This document shows, piece by piece, positions 9,650 through 19,588 of a DNA stretch of 64,000 bases (position 1 is the first letter of the stretch; each line of letters starts with the position of its first letter). A program made the position numbers and the translations under genes. The stretch is taken from the NCBI GenBank assembly GCA_016508695.1, contig VNKQ01000004.1:558001-622000 (forward strand), given 5' to 3'. Below the pieces are notes generated by a model. The model was given only the letters and a program-made list of their open reading frames with translations. It was not told the DNA's origin and did not search any database. This DNA is from Hyphodiscus hymeniophilus. Lineage: Eukaryota; Ascomycota; Leotiomycetes; Helotiales; Hyphodiscaceae.

Positions 9650-12039
9650 TTACTTAAATCTCGACGTGCAACGACCCATCACTTCTCCTTGGCACACCAG
9701 CTCGGCATTGAATTCTGATCCATCGAGCGTAAGGTAGATATCGAAGTAAACTCGGTAGAAGGTACCTTGTGGGGTGTCCATTCTTTCGAAGTCTTTTTCG
9801 AGGTTCTTGCGCGAGAGATCTGAAGTAAGGGTTACGACTTCCTTGACGCCTATATTCGTGTTAGCAGTGGTAGAGAAGGAGAAATTGAGGAACGTACGGG
9901 GATCCTTGGTATATTCTGGGCAAACATCATCATCACAAGCGTACAGGATATCCTCGTACATGAGAGTGGCACCAGGCGCAACTTGTCTGAAGAATGAAAC
10001 TTTCACCGGCTCTCCAATCTTGACTCTTTGTCCTTTCTGCACAAAAATTTGGCGAGTGAACTTGCACCGATCCTTGCCATCTAGCGATGGGACACGGTAG
10101 GCTTCTGGGTGGTGACCCTCCTTGAAAGGCTGGAGAGTAGCCATCAGATAATGACGACGAGCAACACGGGAAGTAACAACTCTCTCGGTGATACCAGCAG
10201 TGACAGCGCCCTTAACGATAGCAGCGACGGAATCCATAGGTCTGACCACCTTGGCTTGGAATTGAGGAGGGACGTGAAGTTTGATCTGTTGGAAAAGATA
10301 TTCTGAAGCACCGAATCCACCGACCACAAGAACGTTTTGTAGCGTTCTGTTTTGCGCTTGAATAGCGATGATCTGGTTTCGTACCAGCTCTAGAATCCGA
10401 TTGACCACTGGCTCGAAACATTGCAGAATTTCCTCGTTGGTAAAAGTCATGTAACCTTCCTCGATACCAGCTTCAGGGAACTCGGCTTCGATACCAACAT
10501 CCACAGCCCACTTCTGGTTGTTGTTTCGGAAATCAGCCTTAATTCTGTTCTCGAAGTCCATGATACACTTGGCGTAAACTCGTCCAGCTGTCTTGGATCC
10601 ATCAGGCAGCTTCATCTTTCGAATCTTTGTTCTCAGGATGTTGCTGAAATTGCGGTTTAGAGCTGTCGACCCGCAAGAATCACCAGAACCTGCTGTACAT
10701 TCGGACACTGTGAAAGGAGACTCTTCTTCAACCTCGTAGGCGATCAAATCGACAGTTCCACCACCACAATCAACAATTAAAACGGCATCGTGAACCTTGA
10801 GATTCAACAGACCAGCCTTCGAACAGAACAGAGCAGCTGCTTCTGGTTCAGTAATGAGCGTAAGTCGGTTGTCGTTCTCGTCTCGCAGGAAACCAGCTTG
10901 AATGGCAGCAGCACGAGTAGCAGCCTTTCCAGCGTCATTCCAGATAGCAGGCACAGTGAGATAGTACCGAATGTTTCTCTCCTCTCTGTTGAACACTTCA
11001 CCAAGAGTCTTCTGTAATTGATTTCTCATCGCTTGCCGGAGTTTGAAGAGATAATCGGCCGCCACATCGATTTCTGACTTTCCCGGAGGAAGGGGAGGGA
11101 GGTTGATAGGATCGATATAAGTATTACCGGAAAGCATCAGCTGGAGCTTGAACCATTCGACTTTCTGAACACCGGGCTTGGGGTATCCGGTTGGTGCCAA
11201 AGCATCAGCGATATCAGGTCCCCACCCCACAACTTTCTGGTATTGGTCATAGTATAACACGGTTGGAATCTGCTGTTTGTTAGAAAAGACCAGTCTTCAA
11301 GATTTGTTACTCTTACCTTCTGTTTTGTGTACGATCCGGCACCAGGCCACTCAGTGATAATATCTTCCTTGGCTTCTGTGTTTGTCGCAAAAGCGAATGC
11401 AACACCAGAGAAGGTAGTTCCCTATGTCTGGTCAGATAGGATTCGGGCTGCAAAAAGCTCATTACCTACGAAGTCTATACCAACAATGAGTTGCGCTTTA
11501 CTTCTGCCAGCTCCCTCAACCTCAACTGCGTTATTTCTATTCGCATATTGTTGCGCCGCAATGCTTCCACCTCCTGGCGGTGGAGCTCCGTATTGTGGAG
11601 GACCACCACCATATTGAGGCGGCCCAGCAGCCGCAGGAGGCATTTGTTGTCCGGCCGCAGCAGGATGTCCTGGAGGATATCCAGAAGCAGCAGTGTTAAT
11701 CGGAGGAGGGCCACCCATCATTTGCGTTGGTGGTGTTCGAGGAGTGCCACCAGCCATAGGACTTGTTGTGCGACCACCAGCTGCGGGAGCAGGTGCGTAA
11801 TTGTTTGTATAACTCGGCGGTCGCCCACCAGCACCGGTATGATTCATGGGGAGACTTGTTGTAGAAGAGGCAGCAGAGGTATTGGCCGGGGCAGGTCGAC
11901 CAGGGAGCTGGTTTATTTGGGGGAGTTGAGGCGCAGACGAGGCGGGGTTCGTCGCGATCGAAGTTGGGATGCTGTTGGCGCTCGACTTGCGTTTCGACCC
12001 GAATCCAAGGCTCTTGAAGCGGTTGTTCAAAGAACTCAT
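9650..12039 (-). CDS. Hsp70-like (HSPA12-type) actin-fold ATPase protein
   Basis: Three exons: 11470-12039, 11317-11421 and 9650-11269, giving about 764 residues. Residues 1-175 are a Pro/Ala/Gly/Gln-rich, probably disordered leader. The ATPase core follows: phosphate-1 loop GIDFGTTFSGVAF (about 187-199, rebuilt exactly across intron 1), phosphate-2 loop IVDCGGGTVDL (about 390) and adenosine motif LVVGGFGASEYL (about 541). The substrate domain is unlike classical Hsp70, which points to the HSPA12-like group common in fungi. Such proteins are thought to bind ATP; their clients are unknown. Intron 2 ends in CAGCAG, so two acceptors three bases apart could give products differing by one Gln. The ATG at 12037-12039 is the most likely start; a longer frame exists upstream. 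Confidence 0.9.
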
Positions 12040-13391
12040 AAGGTCCGGGAGGGTTGAAATCGAAGGGTTGTCAAGACGAGAGTATGAACGTGGTAGCAGA
12101 TAGGCTGTCAGCACCCAACCTTTGCGCTAGTGAGCGAGAGAGGGTGAGACGAGGTGACCCGCCGTGGCGGCTGAAGAGAGACGAAGTTCTGGGACGGGTT
12201 GTTGAAGAATTATTCGCTGGAGATCATGGAAAGTGTACGATAATCTGCAGGAACAGTAAGAACTAGGGTGTAATGCCTCGAGTTGGCATATCGAGGCTGG
12301 GCGGATTCAAGGCGGTCCCACGACAATGGCAGTGGGCTGTGGGCACAGAGGCAATATGGAGTTGGAATTGGTGCAGAGATTTGGAAGTGTGGAAAGCTGA
12401 AGAAGGACGGGCGAGGGAATCCTTTTCGCTTTGTTCCAGATTGCCAGAGCCAGACTGCACCGTAAACGCTTGCTGGACTTAGACGCCACACGAAATTCAA
12501 CAAGTCCTGGGTGCGAAGTACGTGATGTATCGTCGTAGCGAGAGTCCTTAAGTGGTAAAGATCTCTCGTGCTGAGATATTGCGAGTATCAATTTAGGATG
12601 GAAGGGAAATGAATATGCGCAGCTATCCTTCCACCGCTCTTCCCATGTGGGAGTTACTGTCTGTCTGGATCACCTTGGTGGCTTTGATGGACTGCTCAGC
12701 CTCACTCGAAATCACCCATTTTTTGATGCAACTGGTGCGCATCCTGTCGCAGCCTCACTAATATCATCCCAGCCTTCACCAGCTTGGCCCGTCAGTAAGG
12801 CTGTACGAGTATTTGTATAAATAGAATAATAGAAGCAAGGCCTATAAAACCTCTCGAAAGAATGCGGAAAGTTCGAACCCGTGACTTCAAATTCAAAGTC
12901 CTGAAGTCCTGCACTACACGTGGGTCTCCATGTTGGGCTGCAGCCCCCAAGCTCAAAGTCCTACATCCGCACATCTTAGAGGCAAGGCACTTGATTGGTA
13001 AACCCATTTTTATTCACGCACCTCGTATTTCGGCATCTCAGAGATGTATTTGTCAAAGCACACGCAACATGTTGATGCTTTTCTGACTCCATTATCAATG
13101 TTCATCTCAAGATTTCCTTGTGATGATTTGGAAGCTTTTGACATCGCTCCGTCAGACCGTGAAAAGAGGGGTCGTGGGGCAAGGATTCCACAGTACAGCA
13201 AAACAGAATACATTACAGGATTTTTCTAAACTACCGCGAAACAAGAACTCTAGGTCATAATTTCCCAAAATGCCCGCCTTCCTCACTGTCTTCATCATCT
13301 CACATCCTAATTCGGAAATGCGTGTCAGTCCACCGAATTCAATCTGTCCCAACGTAAATCTCATCACCAAGTCATACATAGTCCACCGAAT
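12040..13391. other. Intergenic, contains tRNA-like relic and a short duplication
   Basis: No supported gene. Open frames at 12210-12591 (-) and 12273-12482 (+) overlap each other and lack family features. The region holds the tRNA-Gln-like relic at 12864-12926 and one arm of a 53-base duplication at 13328. Confidence 0.45.
12864..12926 (-). pseudogene. Degenerate tRNA-Gln(TTG)-like relic
   Basis: Read on the minus strand, the segment has pieces in tRNA order: GTGTAGTG (like the A box and D-arm of tRNA-Gln), AGGACTTTGAAT (like its anticodon stem-loop with TTG) and GGGTTCGAAC (B box and T loop). The acceptor, anticodon and T stems do not pair, so it cannot be a working tRNA. A second AGGACTTTGAG copy lies about 50 bases away at 12950-12960. 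It may be a tRNA pseudogene or the head of a dead SINE. The match is by eye only. Confidence 0.3.
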
Positions 13392-13421
13392 TCAAATGTG
13401 TCCCAATGCAAATCTCATCCC
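13328..13421. repeat. Tandem duplication of about 53 bases at the 3' end of an orphan gene
   Basis: GTCCACCGAATTCAA occurs at 13328 and again at 13381, followed in both places by a diverged TGTCCCAAYG-AAATCTCATC. On the minus strand both copies encode MRF(A/T)LG(H/Q)I. The second copy forms the last residues of the 13392-14351 protein; the other lies just past its stop codon. Confidence 0.85.
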
Positions 13422-14351
13422 TAGGTTTGGCCACGTTTCGGTGTGATCGGTAGCGTCGTTGTTCATGGTCATGGCGAGTATGCTTTGCTTCTCGCCCTGC
13501 TCCACGCATCTCATCTCACACATGCACTTGTTGCACCTTTTGCAATTGTCACACTCATGAGGTTTTGCCGGTCCAGCCAATCCCATTCCAATAAGCAACT
13601 GCCACAGGTAACTCTCCTCCCTCGCCTTCATCTTGAGTTCGGCATTGTATGATTTCTTCAGACAAGCAAAATCTTCTCTCCAAGGTCCATGTGTAAACTC
13701 CTTCCAAGACTCCTTGTCGAGTGTAAAGGTCTTGATCTCTCGCTTTTTGTTGAATAAGGGGAATTGTAGATTGATCAGACCCTGGTTGTTGTAGTGTGCA
13801 CGCTCGATGAGTTCAAGCAGAGCAGCCCGTTCGATGGATACGCATGTGCCGTCGTCGACAACGAGATCTGTGTCTACTCTGTTGGTGAAGTAGACTTTGG
13901 GTCGGAGCTCGATTCCAGGCAATTTAGGTCGGAATTTGGCAAAGAGCTGTGAAACTATAGCTGTTCGCGCAGCTAGTGATTTGTGGTGGCTCGCAGCGTG
14001 AATGTCGTTTGGCGATGCGTTTCCCGCTGGTCGGATGATGATTTGCACGATGCTATCCTTCTGGCAGTGTTTCTTCCATGTCGCCACAACGCTTGAATCG
14101 GAGGTAAGTCGGATCGCTTTTTTCATGGACCGGGAGAGCATGTAATAATCGAATCCGAGGCGTGACTGTTTTTGATGGCCGGTACGCGTGAGGCAGCTTT
14201 GAAGTCCGAGGTGGTTGATAGCGCCAGACGCAGGGAGAATCCAATGGTTTTGTTCAAAGCACGATTCATGAACATCCTCGAATGTGAAGAACCATAGGTT
14301 GCGGGGGTTACACTGACGGAGCCTAATGCAGTCCGGGGTTGTTTGATACAT
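13392..14351 (-). CDS. Orphan protein with Cys-rich C-terminus
   Basis: A single open frame of 319 residues with protein-like composition. I do not recognise a family. Visible features are an aromatic-rich N-terminus (NLWFFTFEDVHESCF), a basic middle (VYFTNRVDTDLVVDDGTCVS, then KKREIKTFTLDKESW), a hydrophobic-Gly stretch (YLWQLLIGMGLAGPAKPHE) and a Cys cluster near residue 265-285 (ECDNCKRCNKCMCEMRC) that could bind a metal. There is no signal peptide or clear membrane segment. The start at 14351 is the first ATG after upstream stops. It may be a lineage-specific gene of the kind common in Leotiomycetes. Its 3' end lies in a local tandem duplication, so the present stop codon may be recent. 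Confidence 0.7.
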   Translation of the reverse strand: MYQTTPDCIRLRQCNPRNLWFFTFEDVHESCFEQNHWILPASGAINHLGLQSCLTRTGHQKQSRLGFDYYMLSRSMKKAIRLTSDSSVVATWKKHCQKDSIVQIIIRPAGNASPNDIHAASHHKSLAARTAIVSQLFAKFRPKLPGIELRPKVYFTNRVDTDLVVDDGTCVSIERAALLELIERAHYNNQGLINLQFPLFNKKREIKTFTLDKESWKEFTHGPWREDFACLKKSYNAELKMKAREESYLWQLLIGMGLAGPAKPHECDNCKRCNKCMCEMRCVEQGEKQSILAMTMNNDATDHTETWPNLGMRFALGHI

Positions 14352-16307
14352 GATGAATGGGTGGTCGGTTTCGCGGAGGTTATTGGAGGATCTTTGGATA
14401 TAACGTATCTTTTCTTAAAGCGTTACCTAGTAGGACAAGAATAGGGGAACAGAGATGAATACAAGACGGATATTTGAATATACTTGGATGATAGGTTTGA
14501 ATACGAACTGACTGTGAATATGGACTAAGAATCAATATGGACTAAGAAGCAATATGGACTGGAGTGGAATTTTTCTCGCCTTTTCAGATTTGGGACATGA
14601 GATCAGTGGCCACTGAATTCTGTATGCTTCACCAATTTGCCGAGATATGAGCAATCCTTAGAGTCCAGGATACTTGGTGTGCCCAGGGTATCGATTTTCT
14701 GATCTTGAACCTCTCAAATTCAGATGGATTGAGGTAAGCTGCAAGCAAGAAAACAGCATGTGTCATTTAAGCCACATCCCTTCAATGTAGCACCAACAAT
14801 ACTGCTGAGACTTAAGGAGATATTCAGTTGACTTTCATATATTTCCAGTGACACGATGGCTTGAGGGAGCCATGTTGCTTGAAATGTGGGAAGACTGACG
14901 TCTTTGATGTCTGGGACGACCCAGATCGGAACATCATTTACTAAATGATAGAAAGACAGACGAGGGGTTCGCCAGCAAAAGAACAGTCCAAAATTTGTCA
15001 AGAATGTAGTATTCGCAAGAGTTAGTTTCGACTTCGAAGCTTTGTGTAAATTGACGGAAAATCCAAGAGGTTGACAGGCTGTCCAGAAAATCTCCAGATA
15101 GAAACTATTCCCAGATTGGACAGTGGAGCTGTAACACAGATTAGACACTAGTTCGAGTCTGTGTAAGGTAAGGTATTCTGCATGTCTCCACGCTCAAGTT
15201 TCGAACATTGTAGACATCCCCATCTCTGGTTTACCTACTTACAATTGCCCATCCTGCATCTCCCCCATCGCGAGTGTTAATCGGGGTTTACCGCCTCGAT
15301 TTGGTGTTCAATCTGCCATCCCATCTACTTATTACATACTCCCCATCAACTCTACGGCATCATAGCGGAGTCTGGTTCCTGAAAATCCCTCCAATTTGGC
15401 CGAAGATAGTGGGAAACGCCCGAAGCTACGTATCCACGGACGTCCTGCTGCCCTACGAAGCGTGCCCAATTCGAACTTCTGCATCGCCTAGCCCAACGGC
15501 TCTTCACCCAAGTGCGAAGTAAACGTCTTTTCCCTGACGAGAAACGGCGCCGGGCCCGAATAAGCGTGCCTCTTTGCCCTTTCATCAACCCAGATTACTA
15601 CTGTCCCATAGAGTACCAGACACAGGATCCCTTACCTTCCAACACCATCATCGTCTCCATCGCCATTCGCCACGCACGTTCATGCATCTGGACCACCAGA
15701 ACTAGGAGCAGCCATTGGGTACTCCATCCTTGATTACCTGGTGCTACGCCGATTGAGTTGCGTCCGGCATAGACGGGCCTTTCAAGGATTAACGAATGAA
15801 GTGAACGTTTTCGTCCTGCCCCTCCTTTCATCCCCCCTCAACCATCCTGCCCCGCCAAGTGTGGCCGACACCATTCAACTCGAACAAGACGTCGTCCTCC
15901 ACCAGAAGAAGGGCCCAATCGCCCAAATCTTCTTTACTTTCTCCTACTATCGACGAGACAAACCTTTTCAAGGCCCATAAAGTATCGACGCAGAACCCAT
16001 TCAATCGCCTTCATCTCGTCTCATTTGCGTTTCTGGTCATTGTCCTCGTGAGTTTTTTCGTACCCTACATCGTTCATTCGCTCGGCGAATACATCACCCA
16101 CAACAGCACCTGAATATCTGAGCTTGCGACTGACACCTGGGCTTCTTGCAGATTGTACAGTTCTTTTTCACGAACACGCCATCCTTGCCTAGCAATACTC
16201 GAATTCCTTCTACAACATCCTTTTCTCCTCCCGCGGAGGTCGAAGCAGGTATCTGCGAGTCTCCGCATCCTTTTCCTACAGGACCTCCCATCTCCCTACC
16301 GCACAAT
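14352..16307. other. Intergenic, no supported gene
   Basis: The flanking genes diverge, so both promoters lie here. Short frames (14720-15148 -, 15274-15522 +, 15741-15980 +) lack motifs. The sequence from about 15800 to 16300 is C/T-rich on the plus strand, as expected for the leader of the glucokinase gene. A near-repeat of 'aatatggactaagaa' occurs at about 14518-14560. Confidence 0.45.
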
Positions 16308-18197
16308 ATGGCACTCCATGCGGAAGCACAGCGGATCGCCGCTGAATTCGAGTTCACGGACACGGATGTCAACTCGAACGTGGCAGAGTTCATAGCCCAG
16401 ATGAGTACGTACCCACAATCATTTGGATGGCATGAGCAGGTCGGCGCTTAGGGGAGGTATTGTCTTTTTAGAGGCAATTTCCACATCGCTCGCCGGCACT
16501 GAGCGATCAGGGCATTGGTTCCAGAGCCGAATCAGTCAAAAGTCGTGATTGACTGGGAGAGACAAGGCTCTTGATGCCCGATTGCTGAAAGTGAAATATT
16601 CGCTAACAATAATACAGAGGAGGGTCTCGAGAAGAATGCTACTACGATGAGCCAGATTCCCACCTATGTCACCGCCGTGCCCAACGGGACGGAGAAGGGA
16701 CTATATCTGGCGGTCGACCTCGGAGGAACGAACTTTCGGGTGTGCTCCATTGATCTGAAAGGGGAAAGCAAATTCAAGCTTATATCATCGAAAGTTGCAA
16801 TTCCAAAAGAATTAATGGTTGCCAAAACCGCAAAAGAGCTCTTTGCCTTTCTAGCCAAACAGATTGAGCTATTCCTTCAAGAACACCACAACGATCACTT
16901 CGAAACTCATATCAGGCGGCGTCAGACAGTCAGCACACCAGAGGGCTATAGAGATGAGCACATTTTCAACCTCGGCTTCACCTTTAGCTTCCCAGTTCAC
17001 CAAATTGGAATCAATAGGGGAACGCTCATCCGGTGGACGAAGGGATTTGATATTCCGGAAGCGATTGGGCAGGATGTTTGCGCGTTGCTTCAGAAAGAAA
17101 TCGATCTATTGCGGCTTCCCGTCAAAGTAGCTGCTTTGGTAAACGACACTGTTGGAACGCTCATGGCTCGCTCCTACACATCTCCTGGTAAAACCGGTAC
17201 TCTTCTCGGAGCCATCTTTGGCACTGGTACGAATGGCGCATATGTAGAGAAGCTCTCCAAGATCACAAAACCAATGGAGGGAGACTACGATAAGACCACG
17301 GGGGAGATGGTTGTCAATACAGAATGGGGTTCTTTCGACAACGGGATGAAAGTTCTCCCTAATACAATATATGATGAGCAGCTCGACAAAGACAGTGTGA
17401 ATCCGGGGATCCAAATGTTTGAGAAGAGGGTCTCGGGCATGTTTCTTGGTGAAATCCTCCGCATTATTCTTGTCAGCCTCTTGAAATCACCTACGATATC
17501 ATTGTTCGGAGACGATGATTCTGCCTCAAATGACTGGCATTCTACCAGCGAGATCAAGAAGAGTTCTCCTCTCTTCACGCAATGGGGAGTCGATTCCAGC
17601 ATTCTCTCGGATGCAGAACTTGACAACACTGAGGAGTTAGGTGTACTTCGGCAGCACATCTCTAGGGTCTTCGGCGTTATCTCGCCCAGTCTCGAAGACG
17701 CTCAAGCGGTTAAGACAATCGCCCATGCAATTGCTAAACGCTCTGCCAGGTTGGCAGCTGTAGCCTTGGGTGCGATCGTTCTTGAAACTGACCGCCTTGC
17801 CCCAGTGGTTTCTTCCCACCCAGGACCCAAATCTACCTCCGACATCCTAGACGACGTCGCTAAGTTCAAGATCGCCGATGCAGCCTCAGCCACAGCGAAT
17901 AAGCTCGCGGATACGGCAGGCTTGACTGTCAATGACGACGAAATCGTGGATATCGGAGTTGACGGCTCTCTGGTCGAACACTACCCCGGATTCAAAGACT
18001 ACATTCGAGAGGGGTTACGGGCGATTGAAGGAATTGGCGCAACCGGGGAGAGGAAAATCAGGATTGGTATTGCACAAGATGGGTCTGGAGTCGGGGCTGC
18101 TTTGATAGCATTGGTTGCGGCAAAGATGGCGAAGCCGACTGATTATTTGGGTGATTTGAGACGGGCGGCCGCATTGGCAGAGGACATTAAGGCATAA
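16308..18197 (+). CDS. glkA: Glucokinase (hexokinase family, Glk type)
   Basis: Exons 16308-16404 and 16618-18197 join inside a Lys codon to give 558 residues. The enzyme phosphorylates glucose with ATP at the entry to glycolysis in the cytosol. Exon 1 supplies the N-terminal helix (ALHAEAQRIAAEFEF ... NVAEFIAQM). Motifs in order: the phosphate loop LAVDLGGTNFRV near residue 66, the sugar-binding region NLGFTFSFPV and WTKGFDIPEAIG, ALVNDTVGTLMA with the catalytic Asp, IFGTGTNGAYVE, NTEWGSFDN, and the C-terminal ATP site VDGSLVEHYPGF with AQDGSGVGAALIA. The N-terminal phrase SQIPTYVTAVPNGTEKGLY and the insertion pattern fit fungal Glk more than Hxk. It is about 60 residues longer than most glucokinases because of an Ala-rich insert (ADAASATANKLADTAGL) and an extended tail. 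Confidence 0.93.
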
Positions 18198-19588
18198 TTG
18201 TAGAATTCGACTGAGGGTCAGTTTGCTGGTCGTTTCAATATCTCTGATGTGACGCCAGATTGTGTGATGTTCGGTTTGTTTTGTAACTGAACTGCTTTGG
18301 CATAGCATGTAAACATCCGTCACGAATTATCGAATGCCCATTCCTGCCGTTTGGTAAAAAGGACTTGTCTTTCACCAATTGCGTCGAATGTTTCACGAAG
18401 TAACCACAATGAATGCTGGGATTTGTTGCACATCGCACAAATCCATCCGATACGAGTTGCCCATTGCATCGTCCGATGTTGGGGCTCCGGATCTGAAGCG
18501 AGAGGCTACAATTTCCCATTTTCAAAACCGCGCCCCACACTCCCTCGCCAAGTCAAGTGCTGCTGGTGCAGCGGTAGCTAAGATGGACTTTGTGCTACAA
18601 ACTTCGTCCCATTCTTCCCGTCTAGAGTTTCCGTTCTGGAAGAGCGCGCTTCTATCTAGGCCGGGCAAGAACTTTGTATCTCGGATGGCCAAGGCCATGG
18701 TCACGTGGCACAAGGGAAGCTGTAAGCGCGGTTCGCTTCCCCTTTCCTGGTCTGTGGGTATAGCACTGTAGCTCACCGCTTCTCCTGAACGTGATGCTTG
18801 TCTTTCCTACTGAGATTCGATTTACCTCGACTGATTTTGACGGTTATGGTGACTCGCGAAACAAAATGTTGGAAACCCTCAAGTCTGTGAGCGGTTTGGA
18901 GAGTTCGAAAACTGACGGTGTGGGAGAGAGGAATGACCACCGCTGAAGGATGGATGATTGCTACGGTTCAAGATCTTGTGGAAGACAATGCTGAAATATA
19001 TGGTTCCAACAGTGGCCCTCTGGGCAACTTTCAAGCGCATGAGGCTCAGAGTTTCGAAGGGAGATAACCCCCGATGCGAAATTGTAGCCATTGATTCAAG
19101 TTTCTGCTATCTTGCAGAGCCGCATCATTTACCACCGCGTGCAGAACATTATCGTGGACAGCATCGGGTTTTGCGGATCGCTCTATTTCTTGCTCCTTTC
19201 TCGCTCGAATTTCTCAGTAAAGAGCTTGGCTATGTAACGAAAAGTGAGCCAATCGAATCTAAGTGGAGCAGACTTTCAATGAGCATATCTGTAAGCCGTA
19301 CAGCATTCTATCCTCGTTTGTAGGATTGTGGTTTGTTTGCGGAAAGGGACGTCATGATAGGAGCGAGGCTTGAAATATTTTAATCTCTTATCTATGCTCC
19401 TTTAGATGCTAGGTCTTAAACTGTATTGGGATGACAAGCCGTTGGATGCTCACTGAATGATGACATCTTGCTATTCCAAAGTGCTCCCAGCAATGTTCTC
19501 AACGCCAATGCAGATGCAACGCCATCACACCATTCCTCGCTATGAAAAACACGTGATAGTACAACGCAAATGAAACAGACAGCTGAAT
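18198..19588. other. Intergenic, one isolated copy of the 24.9-29 kb motif
   Basis: The flanking genes are convergent. Frames at 18379-18771 (+) and 18958-19323 (+) show no family features. A single good copy of the repeat motif lies at 18422. Confidence 0.45.
18422..18452 (+). repeat. Isolated copy of the TTTGTTGCACRTCG motif
   Basis: TTTGTTGCACATCG is followed by CACAAATCCATCCGAT, which matches the extended consensus seen 17 times at 24887-29050, including the GAT near position 30. It lies more than 6 kb from the array and on the same strand. Confidence 0.6.

Noticed and set aside
11491..12057. 188-codon plus-strand frame opposite the Hsp70-like leader
   Set aside because: It is the antisense of Gly/Pro/Gln-rich codons and has the Arg/Ser-rich composition this produces.
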